64,000 nt of DNA from Ollibium composti (GTDB lineage Bacteria > Pseudomonadota > Alphaproteobacteria > Rhizobiales > Rhizobiaceae): assembly GCF_004801285.1 (NCBI RefSeq), contig NZ_SSNY01000006.1, positions 124,001-188,000 on the forward strand. Direction: 5' to 3'. The notes under the pieces were generated by a model. The model ran no database searches. It was not told the origin of the DNA and saw only the letters and a list, made by a program, of their open reading frames with translations. Of this stretch, positions 42,707 through 53,558 are shown piece by piece; within the stretch, counting starts at the first letter, position 1, and the number at the start of each line of letters is the position of its first letter. The translations under genes were made by a program, and so were the position numbers.

Positions 42707-44026
42707 ATGATCTTCTCCGATTCCATTGTCGCATTGTCGAGCGGCCGCTTGCCGGCGGGCGTCGCGGTCGTCCGCGTTTCCGGCCCCGAAACTCGATTCG
42801 TTATCGAAACGATTGCCGGAATCCTTCCTGAACCGCGCGTCGCCGTCTTTCGCCGGTTGCGTGATGCCGACGGTGGCACTATCGATCATGGGATCGTCCT
42901 TTTCTTCCCCGGACCCAACAGTTTTACCGGCGAGGATGTAGCGGAATTCCAGGTTCATGGTGGCAAGGCGTCGGTTTCCGCTCTGCTGGATCGGTTGACG
43001 GCATTCGAAGGGGTCCGCCATGCGGAGGCCGGCGAATTCACCCGGCGCGCCTTTCTGAACGGAAAGCTCGATCTTCCGCAAACCGAGGCGCTTGCGGATC
43101 TCATCAATGCCGAGACGGAAGCGCAGCGGCGCTTTGCGGCGGGCAATGCCGATGGCGCACAGGGTCGCCTTTACCAAAGCTGGCGCAAGCGGCTCATTCA
43201 CGCGCGCGCGATGATCGAAGCGGAGATCGATTTCGCCGACGAAGACGATGTGCCCGGTTCGGTCGCCGATGCGGTCACGGCGGATATGGGCATCCTGATC
43301 GGAGAGATTGAGTCGCATGTCGAGGGGTTTCGGGCTGCCGAGATCATCCGCGATGGCTTCGAGGTCGTGATTCTAGGGCCACCCAATGCCGGCAAATCCA
43401 GCCTTCTCAACGCATTGGCCCGGCGTGACGTGGCCATTGTCACGGACGAACCCGGCACGACGCGCGACCTGCTGGAGGTTTCGCTCGACCTGAACGGACT
43501 TTATGTACGCATTGTCGACACGGCAGGATTGCGGGAAGCCGCAGGCGCGGTCGAAGCGATCGGTATCGAAAGGGCGAAAACCCGCGCCCGCGATGCGCAT
43601 CTGGTGCTGTTGCTGCATGATATGGCCGGGGCCGATCAGATCGATCCAGCAGGGGTTGGATCCGTGCCAATCCTGCACATCGGGACAAAAGCGGACCTCG
43701 AACCCTCAGGCCGGGACAAGCCCTACGAACTCGTCCTATCGGCTAGAACCGGCGCCGGCTTGACTGAGCTGACGGATGAGATCGCGCGCCGCGCGAAAGC
43801 TCAGGTCGAAAGCGCCGGAGACATCCTTCCGTCGCGCCTCAGGCATGTCGAATTGCTCAGGGATACGCTTGGGTTTCTACGCCAGGCGGTGGAGCGATAT
43901 GAGGAACGCGATGTGCAGGCAGAGATGCTGCGTCTGGCCACGGATCGGTTGGGTCGGATTGTTGGGGCGGTCGACGTGGAAGACCTTCTCGACGTGATTT
44001 TCGGACAGTTCTGCATCGGCAAGTGA
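42707..44026 (+). CDS. mnmE: tRNA uridine-5-carboxymethylaminomethyl modification GTPase
   Basis: With MnmG it modifies U34 of certain tRNAs. The 439 residues have an N-terminal folate-binding domain. A GTPase domain is inserted in a helical domain: GPPNAGKSSLLN, the potassium-loop region DEPGTTRD, DTAGLRE and a G4-like GTKAD. The C-terminal CIGK includes the conserved Cys. The stop codon overlaps the first parS-like site, so the segregation array begins at the end of this gene. Confidence 0.96.
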   Translation: MIFSDSIVALSSGRLPAGVAVVRVSGPETRFVIETIAGILPEPRVAVFRRLRDADGGTIDHGIVLFFPGPNSFTGEDVAEFQVHGGKASVSALLDRLTAFEGVRHAEAGEFTRRAFLNGKLDLPQTEALADLINAETEAQRRFAAGNADGAQGRLYQSWRKRLIHARAMIEAEIDFADEDDVPGSVADAVTADMGILIGEIESHVEGFRAAEIIRDGFEVVILGPPNAGKSSLLNALARRDVAIVTDEPGTTRDLLEVSLDLNGLYVRIVDTAGLREAAGAVEAIGIERAKTRARDAHLVLLLHDMAGADQIDPAGVGSVPILHIGTKADLEPSGRDKPYELVLSARTGAGLTELTDEIARRAKAQVESAGDILPSRLRHVELLRDTLGFLRQAVERYEERDVQAEMLRLATDRLGRIVGAVDVEDLLDVIFGQFCIGK

Positions 44027-44039
44027 TTCACGTGAAACA
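44024..44039. promoter_or_regulatory. parS: parS-like site 1 (mnmE stop)
   Basis: TGATTCACGTGAAACA matches the universal parS TGTTTCACGTGAAACA except at base 3. The change makes a GANTC site (44025-44029). Its first three bases are the mnmE stop codon. Confidence 0.8.
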
Positions 44040-44058
44040 GAGTCGCGCTATTGAGCGA

Positions 44059-44074
44059 TGATTCACGTGAAACA
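44059..44074. promoter_or_regulatory. parS: parS-like site 2
   Basis: Identical 16-mer to site 1 (TGATTCACGTGAAACA), 35 bp further on, again containing GATTC (44060-44064). It is in the mnmE-mnmG gap. Confidence 0.8.
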
Positions 44075-44087
44075 TCGCGATCGAGAT

Positions 44088-44103
44088 TGTTTCACGTGAA
44101 ACG
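44088..44103. promoter_or_regulatory. parS: parS site 3
   Basis: TGTTTCACGTGAAACG contains the perfect 14-bp palindrome GTTTCACGTGAAAC (44089-44102). It is 29 bp from site 2 and has no GANTC. ParB binding is expected from conservation of parS across bacteria. Confidence 0.9.
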
Positions 44104-44161
44104 GCTGGCTTGACAGGAGCGTGGCCGACGCCCAAGTGTCGCGCCCAAGGATGGAAGGACC

Positions 44162-46033
44162 ATGACTGGAAACTACGACGTCGTCGTCATCGGCGGTGGG
44201 CATGCCGGTTGCGAGGCCGCGAGCGCGGCAGCACGTTCCGGCGCACGGACGGCCTTGGTGACGCTGCGTTTCGATACGATCGGCGTGATGAGCTGCAACC
44301 CTGCGATCGGTGGCCTTGGGAAAGGCCATCTGGTGCGGGAGATCGATGCCATGGACGGGCTGATGGGCCGTGTGGCGGATGCCGCCGGGATCCAGTTTCG
44401 TTTGCTGAACCGGCGCAAAGGGCCGGCTGTGCGCGGTCCGCGTGCCCAGGCCGATCGCAAGCTGTACCGTTTGGCGATGCAGGCTGCCATTCAGGAACAG
44501 AAAGGCCTTGAGGTCATCGAGGGCGAGGCGGTCGATTTCGAGATCACTGGCGGACAGGTCGCAGCGGTCATGCTGGCCGATGGTCAGAGGCTGTCTTGCG
44601 GCGCCGTCGTGCTCACCACCGGGACGTTCCTACGCGGGCTGATCCACATAGGTGAACGCAAGATCGTTGCCGGACGGATGAACGAACAAGCCTCCGCAGG
44701 CTTGTCGACAACGTTGACCCGGGCCGGCTTTCGGCTAGGTCGCCTGAAGACCGGCACGCCCCCTCGCCTCGATGGCCGCACCATCGGCTGGGCCTCGCTC
44801 GACATGCAGCCGGGCGATGACGAGCCCGTACCTTTCTCCTTGCTGACGGACCGGATCACGACCCCGCAGGTCGAGTGCGGGATAACACGGACGACGCCCG
44901 ATACCCACGCTGTCATCCGGGCCAATCTCGGCCGGTCGGCGATGTATTCGGGGTCGATCGAAGGCATCGGTCCGCGCTATTGTCCGTCGATCGAGGACAA
45001 GATCGTCAAGTTCGGCGATCGCGAAGGCCATCAGGTGTTCCTGGAGCCGGAGGGCCTCGACGATCACACCATCTATCCGAACGGCATCTCCACGTCGCTT
45101 CCGCAGGATGCGCAGTTCGAATTGCTCAAGACCATCCCGGGGCTCGAGCGGGCCGTCATGCTGCAGCCAGGCTATGCCATCGAGTACGACCATATCGATC
45201 CGCGCGAGCTGGAACCGACGCTGGAGACTGCGAAAGTCCGGGGATTGTTCCTGGCTGGGCAGATCAACGGCACCACCGGCTATGAGGAGGCTGCCGCGCA
45301 GGGTTTGCTCGCCGGCCTCAACGCGGCAAGGTCCGCGTCCCGGTCGGAGCCGGTCCTGATCAGCCGCAGCGAGGCTTACATCGGGGTGATGATCGACGAC
45401 CTCATAAGCCGTGGCATCAAGGAACCCTATCGGATGTTCACGTCGCGGGCCGAGTTCAGATTATCGCTGCGCGCCGACAATGCGGACGAGCGGTTGACGC
45501 CGAAGGCGATCGCGCTGGGTATTGTCTCAAGCGAGCGGACTGGACGCTACAGCCAAGTGAAGGCGCGGATCGATGAGGCGCGGTCGCTGGCGCTGTCCTT
45601 GCAGTTGACGCCCAATGAAGTGGCGCGCCACGGACTGGAAATCAACCAGGATGGCGTACGCCGCTCCGGCTACGATCTGCTTGCGCGGCCCGGTGTGGAC
45701 GTGGCGTGGCTTGCCGGCGTCGATCCTGCCTTCGCAAAGATCGACGCCAAGACGGCGGAAGCTCTTGAAACAGAAGCGAAATATTCCGTCTATCTGGAGC
45801 GTCAGAAGGCCGACGTCGCGCAATTGCAGCAGGAAGAAGCGCGTGCCATCCCGGCCTCACTGGATTTTTCGACCGTGCCCGGCCTATCCAACGAATTGCG
45901 ACAGAAGATGCGCGAGCGGCGCCCGCGCTCGGTGGCGGACGCGCAACGCATGGAGGGCATGACGCCGGCGGCGCTGGCGCTCATCGTCGCGCATGTGCGC
46001 GCCAGTGAACTGGCCGATAGGGGCGCGGCGTGA
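44162..46033 (+). CDS. mnmG: tRNA uridine-5-carboxymethylaminomethyl modification enzyme
   Basis: FAD-binding partner of MnmE, formerly GidA. The 623 residues start with [23 protein letters not shown] (FAD fold). They include the family block [23 protein letters not shown], the CxG-type and [11 protein letters not shown] regions, [16 protein letters not shown], and a C-terminal MnmE/tRNA-binding helical domain. AAGGACC precedes the ATG. It overlaps rsmG by 4 bases. Its upstream gap contains three parS-type sites. Confidence 0.96.
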   Translation: MTGNYDVVVIGGGHAGCEAASAAARSGARTALVTLRFDTIGVMSCNPAIGGLGKGHLVREIDAMDGLMGRVADAAGIQFRLLNRRKGPAVRGPRAQADRKLYRLAMQAAIQEQKGLEVIEGEAVDFEITGGQVAAVMLADGQRLSCGAVVLTTGTFLRGLIHIGERKIVAGRMNEQASAGLSTTLTRAGFRLGRLKTGTPPRLDGRTIGWASLDMQPGDDEPVPFSLLTDRITTPQVECGITRTTPDTHAVIRANLGRSAMYSGSIEGIGPRYCPSIEDKIVKFGDREGHQVFLEPEGLDDHTIYPNGISTSLPQDAQFELLKTIPGLERAVMLQPGYAIEYDHIDPRELEPTLETAKVRGLFLAGQINGTTGYEEAAAQGLLAGLNAARSASRSEPVLISRSEAYIGVMIDDLISRGIKEPYRMFTSRAEFRLSLRADNADERLTPKAIALGIVSSERTGRYSQVKARIDEARSLALSLQLTPNEVARHGLEINQDGVRRSGYDLLARPGVDVAWLAGVDPAFAKIDAKTAEALETEAKYSVYLERQKADVAQLQQEEARAIPASLDFSTVPGLSNELRQKMRERRPRSVADAQRMEGMTPAALALIVAHVRASELADRGAA

Positions 46034-46665
46034 GCCTGCAGTCTCTTGAAGGACTGCAAAGGGTCGCTGGTCCCGTTTCACGTGAAACATTCGACCGCTT
46101 TGTCGAATTCGAAGCGCTTTTTCGCAAATGGAACCAGCGCATCAATCTTGCGGCTCGATCCACCGAATCGGATCTCTGGTCGCGGCATATCCTCGACAGT
46201 GCGCAGCTGGCGGTATTGCGGCCGCAAGCGCAGCGATGGCTGGATCTCGGCTCCGGTGGTGGCTTTCCCGGTCTGATTGTCGCGCTCATTGAAAAGGAAC
46301 GCGGCGGTTTCGTCGAACTGGTTGAAAGCAACCGAAAGAAGGCCGGCTTTTTGCAGGCCGCGATCAGTCATTTCGCACTGCCCGCGCGCGTCGTCCCGCT
46401 TCGCATCGAGGACGCCCCGGCTGCCGTGACCCAGCCGCAGGTCGTCACAGCGCGTGCGCTGGCTTCCCTCGACGTCCTACTGAACCTTGCTTTCCCCTGG
46501 TTGTCGGCAGGCGCCACCGCGCTGTTTCACAAAGGCCGGGATTACCGGCGCGAGATCGAAGAAAGCGTTCACCGCTGGTCCTTCGATCTGTTACAACATC
46601 CGAGTCTGATCGATCCGGACGGCGTTATCCTCGAGATATCCAATCTTCACCGGGTCGAGTCCTGA
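46030..46665 (+). CDS. rsmG: 16S rRNA (guanine527-N7)-methyltransferase
   Basis: Methylates G527 of 16S rRNA; loss gives low-level streptomycin resistance in other bacteria. The 211 residues have [17 protein letters not shown] (SAM motif I), [12 protein letters not shown] and the late [12 protein letters not shown] parS palindrome encodes the VSRET near residue 17, a coincidence known from other bacteria. The start is GTG. It is followed 18 bases later by parA. Confidence 0.95.
   Translation: MSLQSLEGLQRVAGPVSRETFDRFVEFEALFRKWNQRINLAARSTESDLWSRHILDSAQLAVLRPQAQRWLDLGSGGGFPGLIVALIEKERGGFVELVESNRKKAGFLQAAISHFALPARVVPLRIEDAPAAVTQPQVVTARALASLDVLLNLAFPWLSAGATALFHKGRDYRREIEESVHRWSFDLLQHPSLIDPDGVILEISNLHRVES
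46074..46089. promoter_or_regulatory. parS: parS site 4, inside rsmG
   Basis: CGTTTCACGTGAAACA includes the perfect GTTTCACGTGAAAC (46075-46088). It lies in the coding sequence for VSRET and is the closest site to parAB. Confidence 0.88.
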
Positions 46666-46683
46666 TATATGCAGTTCTGATAT

Positions 46684-46686
<3 letters not shown>
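46663..46686. repeat. direct repeat TGATATATG before parA
   Basis: TGATATATG occurs at 46663-46671 and again at 46678-46686. The first copy includes the rsmG stop and the second runs into the parA start codon. The 15-bp spacing suggests a short tandem duplication that moved the start region. Confidence 0.5.
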
Positions 46687-47487
<801 letters not shown>

Positions 47488-47514
47488 ACGATTCGACACC
47501 GGAACGATTCAAGA

Positions 47515-48393
47515 ATGAATGAAGATCCTTCTAGAAAGCGGCTCGGGCGAGGCCTTGCCGCGCTGATCGGGGAAATGGACCGCCCTGCTCCCGCTCCGGA
47601 AAAGCGCGCGGCGGCCGATGGCAAGGCGCCGATCGAATTCGTTTCGGCGAACCCGAAGAATCCGCGCCGCAGCTTCGCCGAGGCCGATCTGACGGATCTG
47701 GCGCAGTCGATCCGCGAACACGGCATCGTCCAGCCTGTGGTTGTGCGTCCTTCCCCGTCGCAATCCGGGCGCTATGAGATCATCGCTGGTGAGCGGCGCT
47801 GGCGCGCGGCGCAACGCGCCGGGCTGACGGAGATCCCAATCATCGTTCGTGAGGTCAGTGACCGGACGGCGCTCGAACTGGCGATCATCGAGAATGTCCA
47901 GCGCGCCGACCTGAATCCCGTCGAGGAAGCGCAAGGCTACCAGCAGCTGATCGACGAGCATGGCTACAGCCAGGCCGACCTCGGCCAGGTGATCGGCAAG
48001 AGCCGCAGCCATGTCGCCAACACGCTGCGGCTTCTGAAGCTGCCGCCCGTCATCCGCGACATGCTGGTGGACGGCGCGCTGTCGGCCGGCCATGCCCGCA
48101 CGCTGGTCACGGCGGAGGACCCGGCAGGCTTGGCCAAGCGGATCGTCGAGGAGGGCCTGTCCGTGCGCCAGGCGGAAGCGTTGGCGCAGATGCCAGCTGC
48201 CGCACAGCGCGAAGCCAAGCCCGGCGCGCCGGCCGAAAAGGATGCCGACACGCTGGCCCTGGAAAAGCTCCTGTCGGACACGCTTGGCATGAAGGTGCAG
48301 GTGGCGCACAAGGACCGGGGCGGTGAGGTTCGCATCGGCTACCGCACGCTGGAGCAGCTCGACGAGTTGTGCCGACGCCTCAAGCAGGACTGA
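47515..48393 (+). CDS. parB: chromosome partitioning protein ParB
   Basis: CTP-dependent DNA clamp that loads at parS and spreads. The 292 residues start RKRLGRGLAALIGEM (ParA-stimulating tail). The N-terminal domain has the CTP-binding AGERRWRAAQRAGL. The central helix-turn-helix reads YSQADLGQVIGKSRSHVANTLRLLKLP, and a C-terminal dimer domain follows. Two GANTC sites (47490, 47506) sit in the parA-parB gap. Downstream the usual rhizobial neighbours are absent and a convergent recQ follows. Confidence 0.96.
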   Translation: MNEDPSRKRLGRGLAALIGEMDRPAPAPEKRAAADGKAPIEFVSANPKNPRRSFAEADLTDLAQSIREHGIVQPVVVRPSPSQSGRYEIIAGERRWRAAQRAGLTEIPIIVREVSDRTALELAIIENVQRADLNPVEEAQGYQQLIDEHGYSQADLGQVIGKSRSHVANTLRLLKLPPVIRDMLVDGALSAGHARTLVTAEDPAGLAKRIVEEGLSVRQAEALAQMPAAAQREAKPGAPAEKDADTLALEKLLSDTLGMKVQVAHKDRGGEVRIGYRTLEQLDELCRRLKQD

Positions 48394-48509
48394 AAGCACG
48401 CGATTTTTCGAAGTGCTCCCGGAGGAATAATGCCTCTCCGCCGTCGATGTCTCCCAACTCGCCAACCTATAATAAGCCGGCTAAATATGGAAATATTGGC
48501 ATGCGCCGG

Positions 48510-50312
<1,803 letters not shown>

Positions 50313-50395
50313 GGCGGGCTGCTTGAAGACATGGGAATTCGGCGACGAATCACTCCCTAGCAGATTCGTGCGTCGCTGCGCGAAACCGGGCGAGC

Positions 50396-51058
50396 CTATT
50401 TGCCGGCGGGCGGCTCGGTCTTGCAAACCAGGCGCAGGATGGTTTCCACGTTGAAGCGCAGGCGCTCCTCCAGGGCTGCCGGCGTCATCAGGTCGCGCTG
50501 GAATATGATCGAGCCGGAAAAGCGGTTGGTGAAATAATAGTAGCCGATCGCGGCGATGGTGATGTTGAGCTGCACCGGGTCGATGCCCGCGCGAAAGTCG
50601 CCGCTCTTTTCGCCGCGATCGAGCAGTGCGCCGACCATGCCGACGAACCGGCGGCTGACCTGCTCGATCGTCTGCGACTTCTTCAGGTGCCTTGCCTTGT
50701 GCAGGTTCGCGCTGTTGACCAGCGTCAGGAACTCGGGGTTCTTCAGATAGTAATCCCAGGTGAAACGCACCAGCCGCTCGAGCGCCTCGCGCGGCTCAAG
50801 CCGGTCGAGGTCGAGCTTCTGCTCGGCGGTGCGGATGTCGACATAGGCATCCTCCAGCACGCGCTGGAACAGGTCTTCCTTGCTGTTGAAGTAGTGATAG
50901 ATCATGCGCTTGTTGGCCTTCGCGCGCTCGGCGATGACGTCGACGCGCGCGCCGGCGAGTCCGCTCTTGGCGAACTCCTTCTTGGCTGCGGCGAGGATCC
51001 TCGCCTGCGTCGCCTCCGCGTCGCGGATCCTCGGTCTGGGTGCGCTCTTCACCGTCAT
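50396..51058 (-). CDS. TetR-family regulator of the adjacent transport/catabolic cluster
   Basis: A 220-residue repressor. The helix-turn-helix lies at about residues 15-60 (ARILAAAKKEFAKSGLAGARVDVIAERA, then KRMIYHYFNSKEDLF), with a helical ligand domain behind it. The ATG at 51056-51058 has a strong AGGAGG upstream; the longer frame to 51151 is rejected. It diverges from the binding-protein operon. A shared operator (sites at 51165, 51296 and 61153) suggests it controls both that operon and the CoA-transferase operon. Confidence 0.9.
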   Translation of the reverse strand: MTVKSAPRPRIRDAEATQARILAAAKKEFAKSGLAGARVDVIAERAKANKRMIYHYFNSKEDLFQRVLEDAYVDIRTAEQKLDLDRLEPREALERLVRFTWDYYLKNPEFLTLVNSANLHKARHLKKSQTIEQVSRRFVGMVGALLDRGEKSGDFRAGIDPVQLNITIAAIGYYYFTNRFSGSIIFQRDLMTPAALEERLRFNVETILRLVCKTEPPAGK

Positions 51059-51164
51059 CGCCGCCTCCTGTCGCCATGGCCGGAAGGCAGCTGACCTTCC
51101 GACACGTTCCGTCTGATTCCGACAACGGGGCCATCCGGCCGCCGGAATCACTTTCGCACTGGAG

Positions 51165-51182
51165 ATAACGTACTGGTTACTT
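51165..51182. promoter_or_regulatory. candidate TetR operator A
   Basis: ATAACGTACTGGTTACTT contains the inverted repeat TAAC-N6-GTTA. Its right half TGGTTACTT is identical to the half-site upstream of the CoA-transferase gene (61153-61173). Located 107 bp upstream of the TetR start. Confidence 0.55.
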
Positions 51183-51295
51183 GGCGTGCGCGCCAGTGCC
51201 GTCGTCTCCGCCCGTACCCGTTGCCGCGCAAGGGCCGTTCGTACTGGGCCTCTTCATAGGTTCTTGGAAACGGCGTTGACACTGTTTCGATAAAG

Positions 51296-51316
51296 AAGTA
51301 ACTAGATGGTGCAATA
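51296..51316. promoter_or_regulatory. candidate TetR operator B
   Basis: On the plus strand it reads AAGTAAC-TAGATG-GTGCAATA. Its reverse complement matches 18 of 21 bases of operator C at 61153-61173. Position over the predicted -10 of the transporter operon fits repression. Confidence 0.65.
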
Positions 51317-51386
51317 AAGCTCCGGCGAAGACGTAAATCGAGCGATTTCCTTCGATGGCGGGGCGCGGACGAACCGGGAGGAAGGC

Positions 51387-52499
51387 ATGTCGTTCATCAA
51401 GAAATTCATCGAGCAGGAGACGATCAACCGCCGCAACCTGCTCTTGGCCTCGGCCTATGGCCTCAGCGGCGCGGCGGCGTTGCGCATGTTCGGCGCGGGC
51501 GCCGCGCATGCCGCGGTGGAGAACCCGACGATCGCGTGGAGCTATCGCGACCGCACCAATCCGTACTGGAACTATATCGTGTACGGCGGCGAGGCCTTTG
51601 TCGAAAGTCTCGGCCTGCCGAAAAGCGCGCTGGTCAATCTCATTAACGAAGGATCGAGCGAGAAGTCGCTGGCCGACGTCAAGGCGCTGCTCGCCAAGGA
51701 CGGCAACAAGGTCGCGCTGGCGATCGACGCCAACGACGCGCCGAACTGCCGCCCCGTGGTCGAGGCCGTCGCCGCCGCGGGCGCGCATGTCTCGACCATC
51801 TGGAACAAGACCGACGACCTGCATCCCTGGGATTTCGGCGACAATTACGTGTCGCACATGACCTGGTCGGACGAGGGGCCGGCGGAGCAGACCGCCCGCA
51901 TCCTGTTCGACGCGATGGGCAAGAAGGGCGGCGTCGTCCATCTCGGCGGCATCGCCTCCAACAACCCCGCCGTCGAGCGCCTCAACGGCCTGAAGAACGC
52001 GCTGAAGGATTATCCCGACATCCAGCTTCTGGATGCGCAGCCGGCCGACTGGGACACGCAGAAGGCGAACCAGATCATGGCGAGCTTCCTCACCCGCTAC
52101 GGCGACGAGATCAAGGGCGTCCACTGCGCCAACGACACGATCGCCTACGGCGTCCTCGAGGCGCTGCGCGCCGAAGGCATCGAAGGCATGCCCGTCGTTT
52201 CCTACGACGGCAACGAGCGGGCGGTCGAGCTCGTCGCCAAGGGCGAGATCCTGGCGACGGTCTTCACCAATCCCTACTGGGGCGGCGGCATCACGGCGGC
52301 CTTGGCCTACTATGCCACCATCGGCGCCTTCAAGCCGTCGGACGAGCCGCACGAGCATCGCGAATTCTACGGGCCGACGATCCTCATCACGCCCAAGGAC
52401 GCGCTCGACTTCAAGGCCAAGTACCTCGACACCAACCCGACCTACGACTGGAAGGACTTCTGGGGTCCGAGCAACGGCCCGATCCAGTACAAGTCCTGA
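51387..52499 (+). CDS. sugar-type ABC transporter substrate-binding protein (RbsB-like)
   Basis: A 370-residue periplasmic receptor. The N-terminus TINRRNLLLASAYGLSGAAAL is a twin-arginine-like signal ending near AHA. The mature domain has the two-lobed Peripla_BP_4 fold: INEGSSEKSLADVKALL, VHLGGIASNNPAVERLNGLKNAL, HCANDTIAYGVLEALR and VVSYDGNERAVELVAKGE. Ligands in this family are pentoses, polyols, autoinducers or other neutral compounds. First gene of a seven-gene rightward run under the TetR operator. Confidence 0.9.
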   Translation: MSFIKKFIEQETINRRNLLLASAYGLSGAAALRMFGAGAAHAAVENPTIAWSYRDRTNPYWNYIVYGGEAFVESLGLPKSALVNLINEGSSEKSLADVKALLAKDGNKVALAIDANDAPNCRPVVEAVAAAGAHVSTIWNKTDDLHPWDFGDNYVSHMTWSDEGPAEQTARILFDAMGKKGGVVHLGGIASNNPAVERLNGLKNALKDYPDIQLLDAQPADWDTQKANQIMASFLTRYGDEIKGVHCANDTIAYGVLEALRAEGIEGMPVVSYDGNERAVELVAKGEILATVFTNPYWGGGITAALAYYATIGAFKPSDEPHEHREFYGPTILITPKDALDFKAKYLDTNPTYDWKDFWGPSNGPIQYKS

Positions 52500-52586
52500 T
52501 CTCGGACGGATGCGGCTGTTCACCGGCCGCATCGCAACACGGGGCGACGACGCTGCCGTCGCCCGCCTTTGCCGCGATAACCGGAT

Positions 52587-53552
52587 ATGGCCAACATGTT
52601 GACGCAGGACAATCTGCAGAAATGGGCGCCGCTCTTGGTGCTCGTCGTGCTCGTCGTGTTCTTCACGGCGGTCAATCCCAACTTCCTGTCGATCCGCAAC
52701 TTCGCCCGCATCGCCATCGCCTCGACGCCGGCGCTGATGATCGCGGTCGGCGTTACCTTCGTCATCCTGATGGGATCGATCGACCTTTCCATGGAGGGCT
52801 CGGTCGCGGTGTGCGCGGTGTTGTTCGCCACCTTCTTCGCGGCGCTTGGCGGTTCGCTCGCCGGGCCAGGCCTGCTCGCCGTTCCGGCCACCCTGCTGGT
52901 GGGCGCGGTGTTCGGCGCCATCAACGGCCTCGTCCACGTCAAGCTGCGCATACCCTCCTTCATGGCCAGCCTGTCGATGGGTTTCGTCGGCATCGGCCTG
53001 TCGCTGCTGATCACCGGCGGCGATCGCATCCTGGTCGAGGACCCGCTGTTCCGTTCGCTGCTGACGGTCCGGCTGGGTGGGTTCCCGCTGATGACCTACG
53101 TGGCGATCGTCGCGCTGCTCGCCGGCTGGTTCATCCAGAACCACACGACGATCGGCCGTAATTTCTACGCTGTCGGCGGCGGCGAGGACCTGGCGCATGC
53201 CTCCGGCCTCAACGTCAACAAGGTGCGCGTCATCTGCTTCCTCATCGCCGGGGTATTCTATGCGCTCGGCGCCATGCTGGCGGTGGCGCAGATCGGCATC
53301 GCGGAGACGGTCACTGGCCGCAACCTGATGTTCGTCTCGATCACCTCGGTCGTCGTCGGCGGCACGGCGCTGTGGGGCGGCTCGGGTGGCGTGTGGAACA
53401 CGCTGATCGGCGTCTTGATCGTCAACGTCATCGGCAACGGCATGGTGGTGATCGGCCTGCCGAGCTACGTCCAGGACGGCGTGCTGGGATTGCTCGTCAT
53501 CACCGCGGTCTACCTGTCGACCGACCGCCGGTCGCTATCCTTCGTGAAGTAG
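52587..53552 (+). CDS. sugar-type ABC transporter permease 1 (RbsC-like)
   Basis: A 321-residue inner-membrane protein with about eight to ten helices. It carries the RbsC pattern GVTFVILMGSIDLSMEGSVAV and the late VVVGGTALWGGSGGVWNTLIGVL. It forms half of a heterodimeric channel with the second permease. The ATG at 52587 has no clear ribosome site; 52596 is an alternative. Six bases separate it from the ATPase gene. Confidence 0.9.
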   Translation: MANMLTQDNLQKWAPLLVLVVLVVFFTAVNPNFLSIRNFARIAIASTPALMIAVGVTFVILMGSIDLSMEGSVAVCAVLFATFFAALGGSLAGPGLLAVPATLLVGAVFGAINGLVHVKLRIPSFMASLSMGFVGIGLSLLITGGDRILVEDPLFRSLLTVRLGGFPLMTYVAIVALLAGWFIQNHTTIGRNFYAVGGGEDLAHASGLNVNKVRVICFLIAGVFYALGAMLAVAQIGIAETVTGRNLMFVSITSVVVGGTALWGGSGGVWNTLIGVLIVNVIGNGMVVIGLPSYVQDGVLGLLVITAVYLSTDRRSLSFVK

Positions 53553-53558
53553 GGCGCC

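Larger units (their letters stand above)
51059..51386. other. divergent regulatory region, TetR gene / binding-protein operon
   Basis: This 328-bp gap has no gene. It holds operator-like sites at 51165-51182 and 51296-51316. A TTGACA at 51276-51281 has its expected -10 position overlapping the second site (51299-51304, poor match). GGGAGGA-type sequence precedes the ATG at 51387. Confidence 0.65.
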
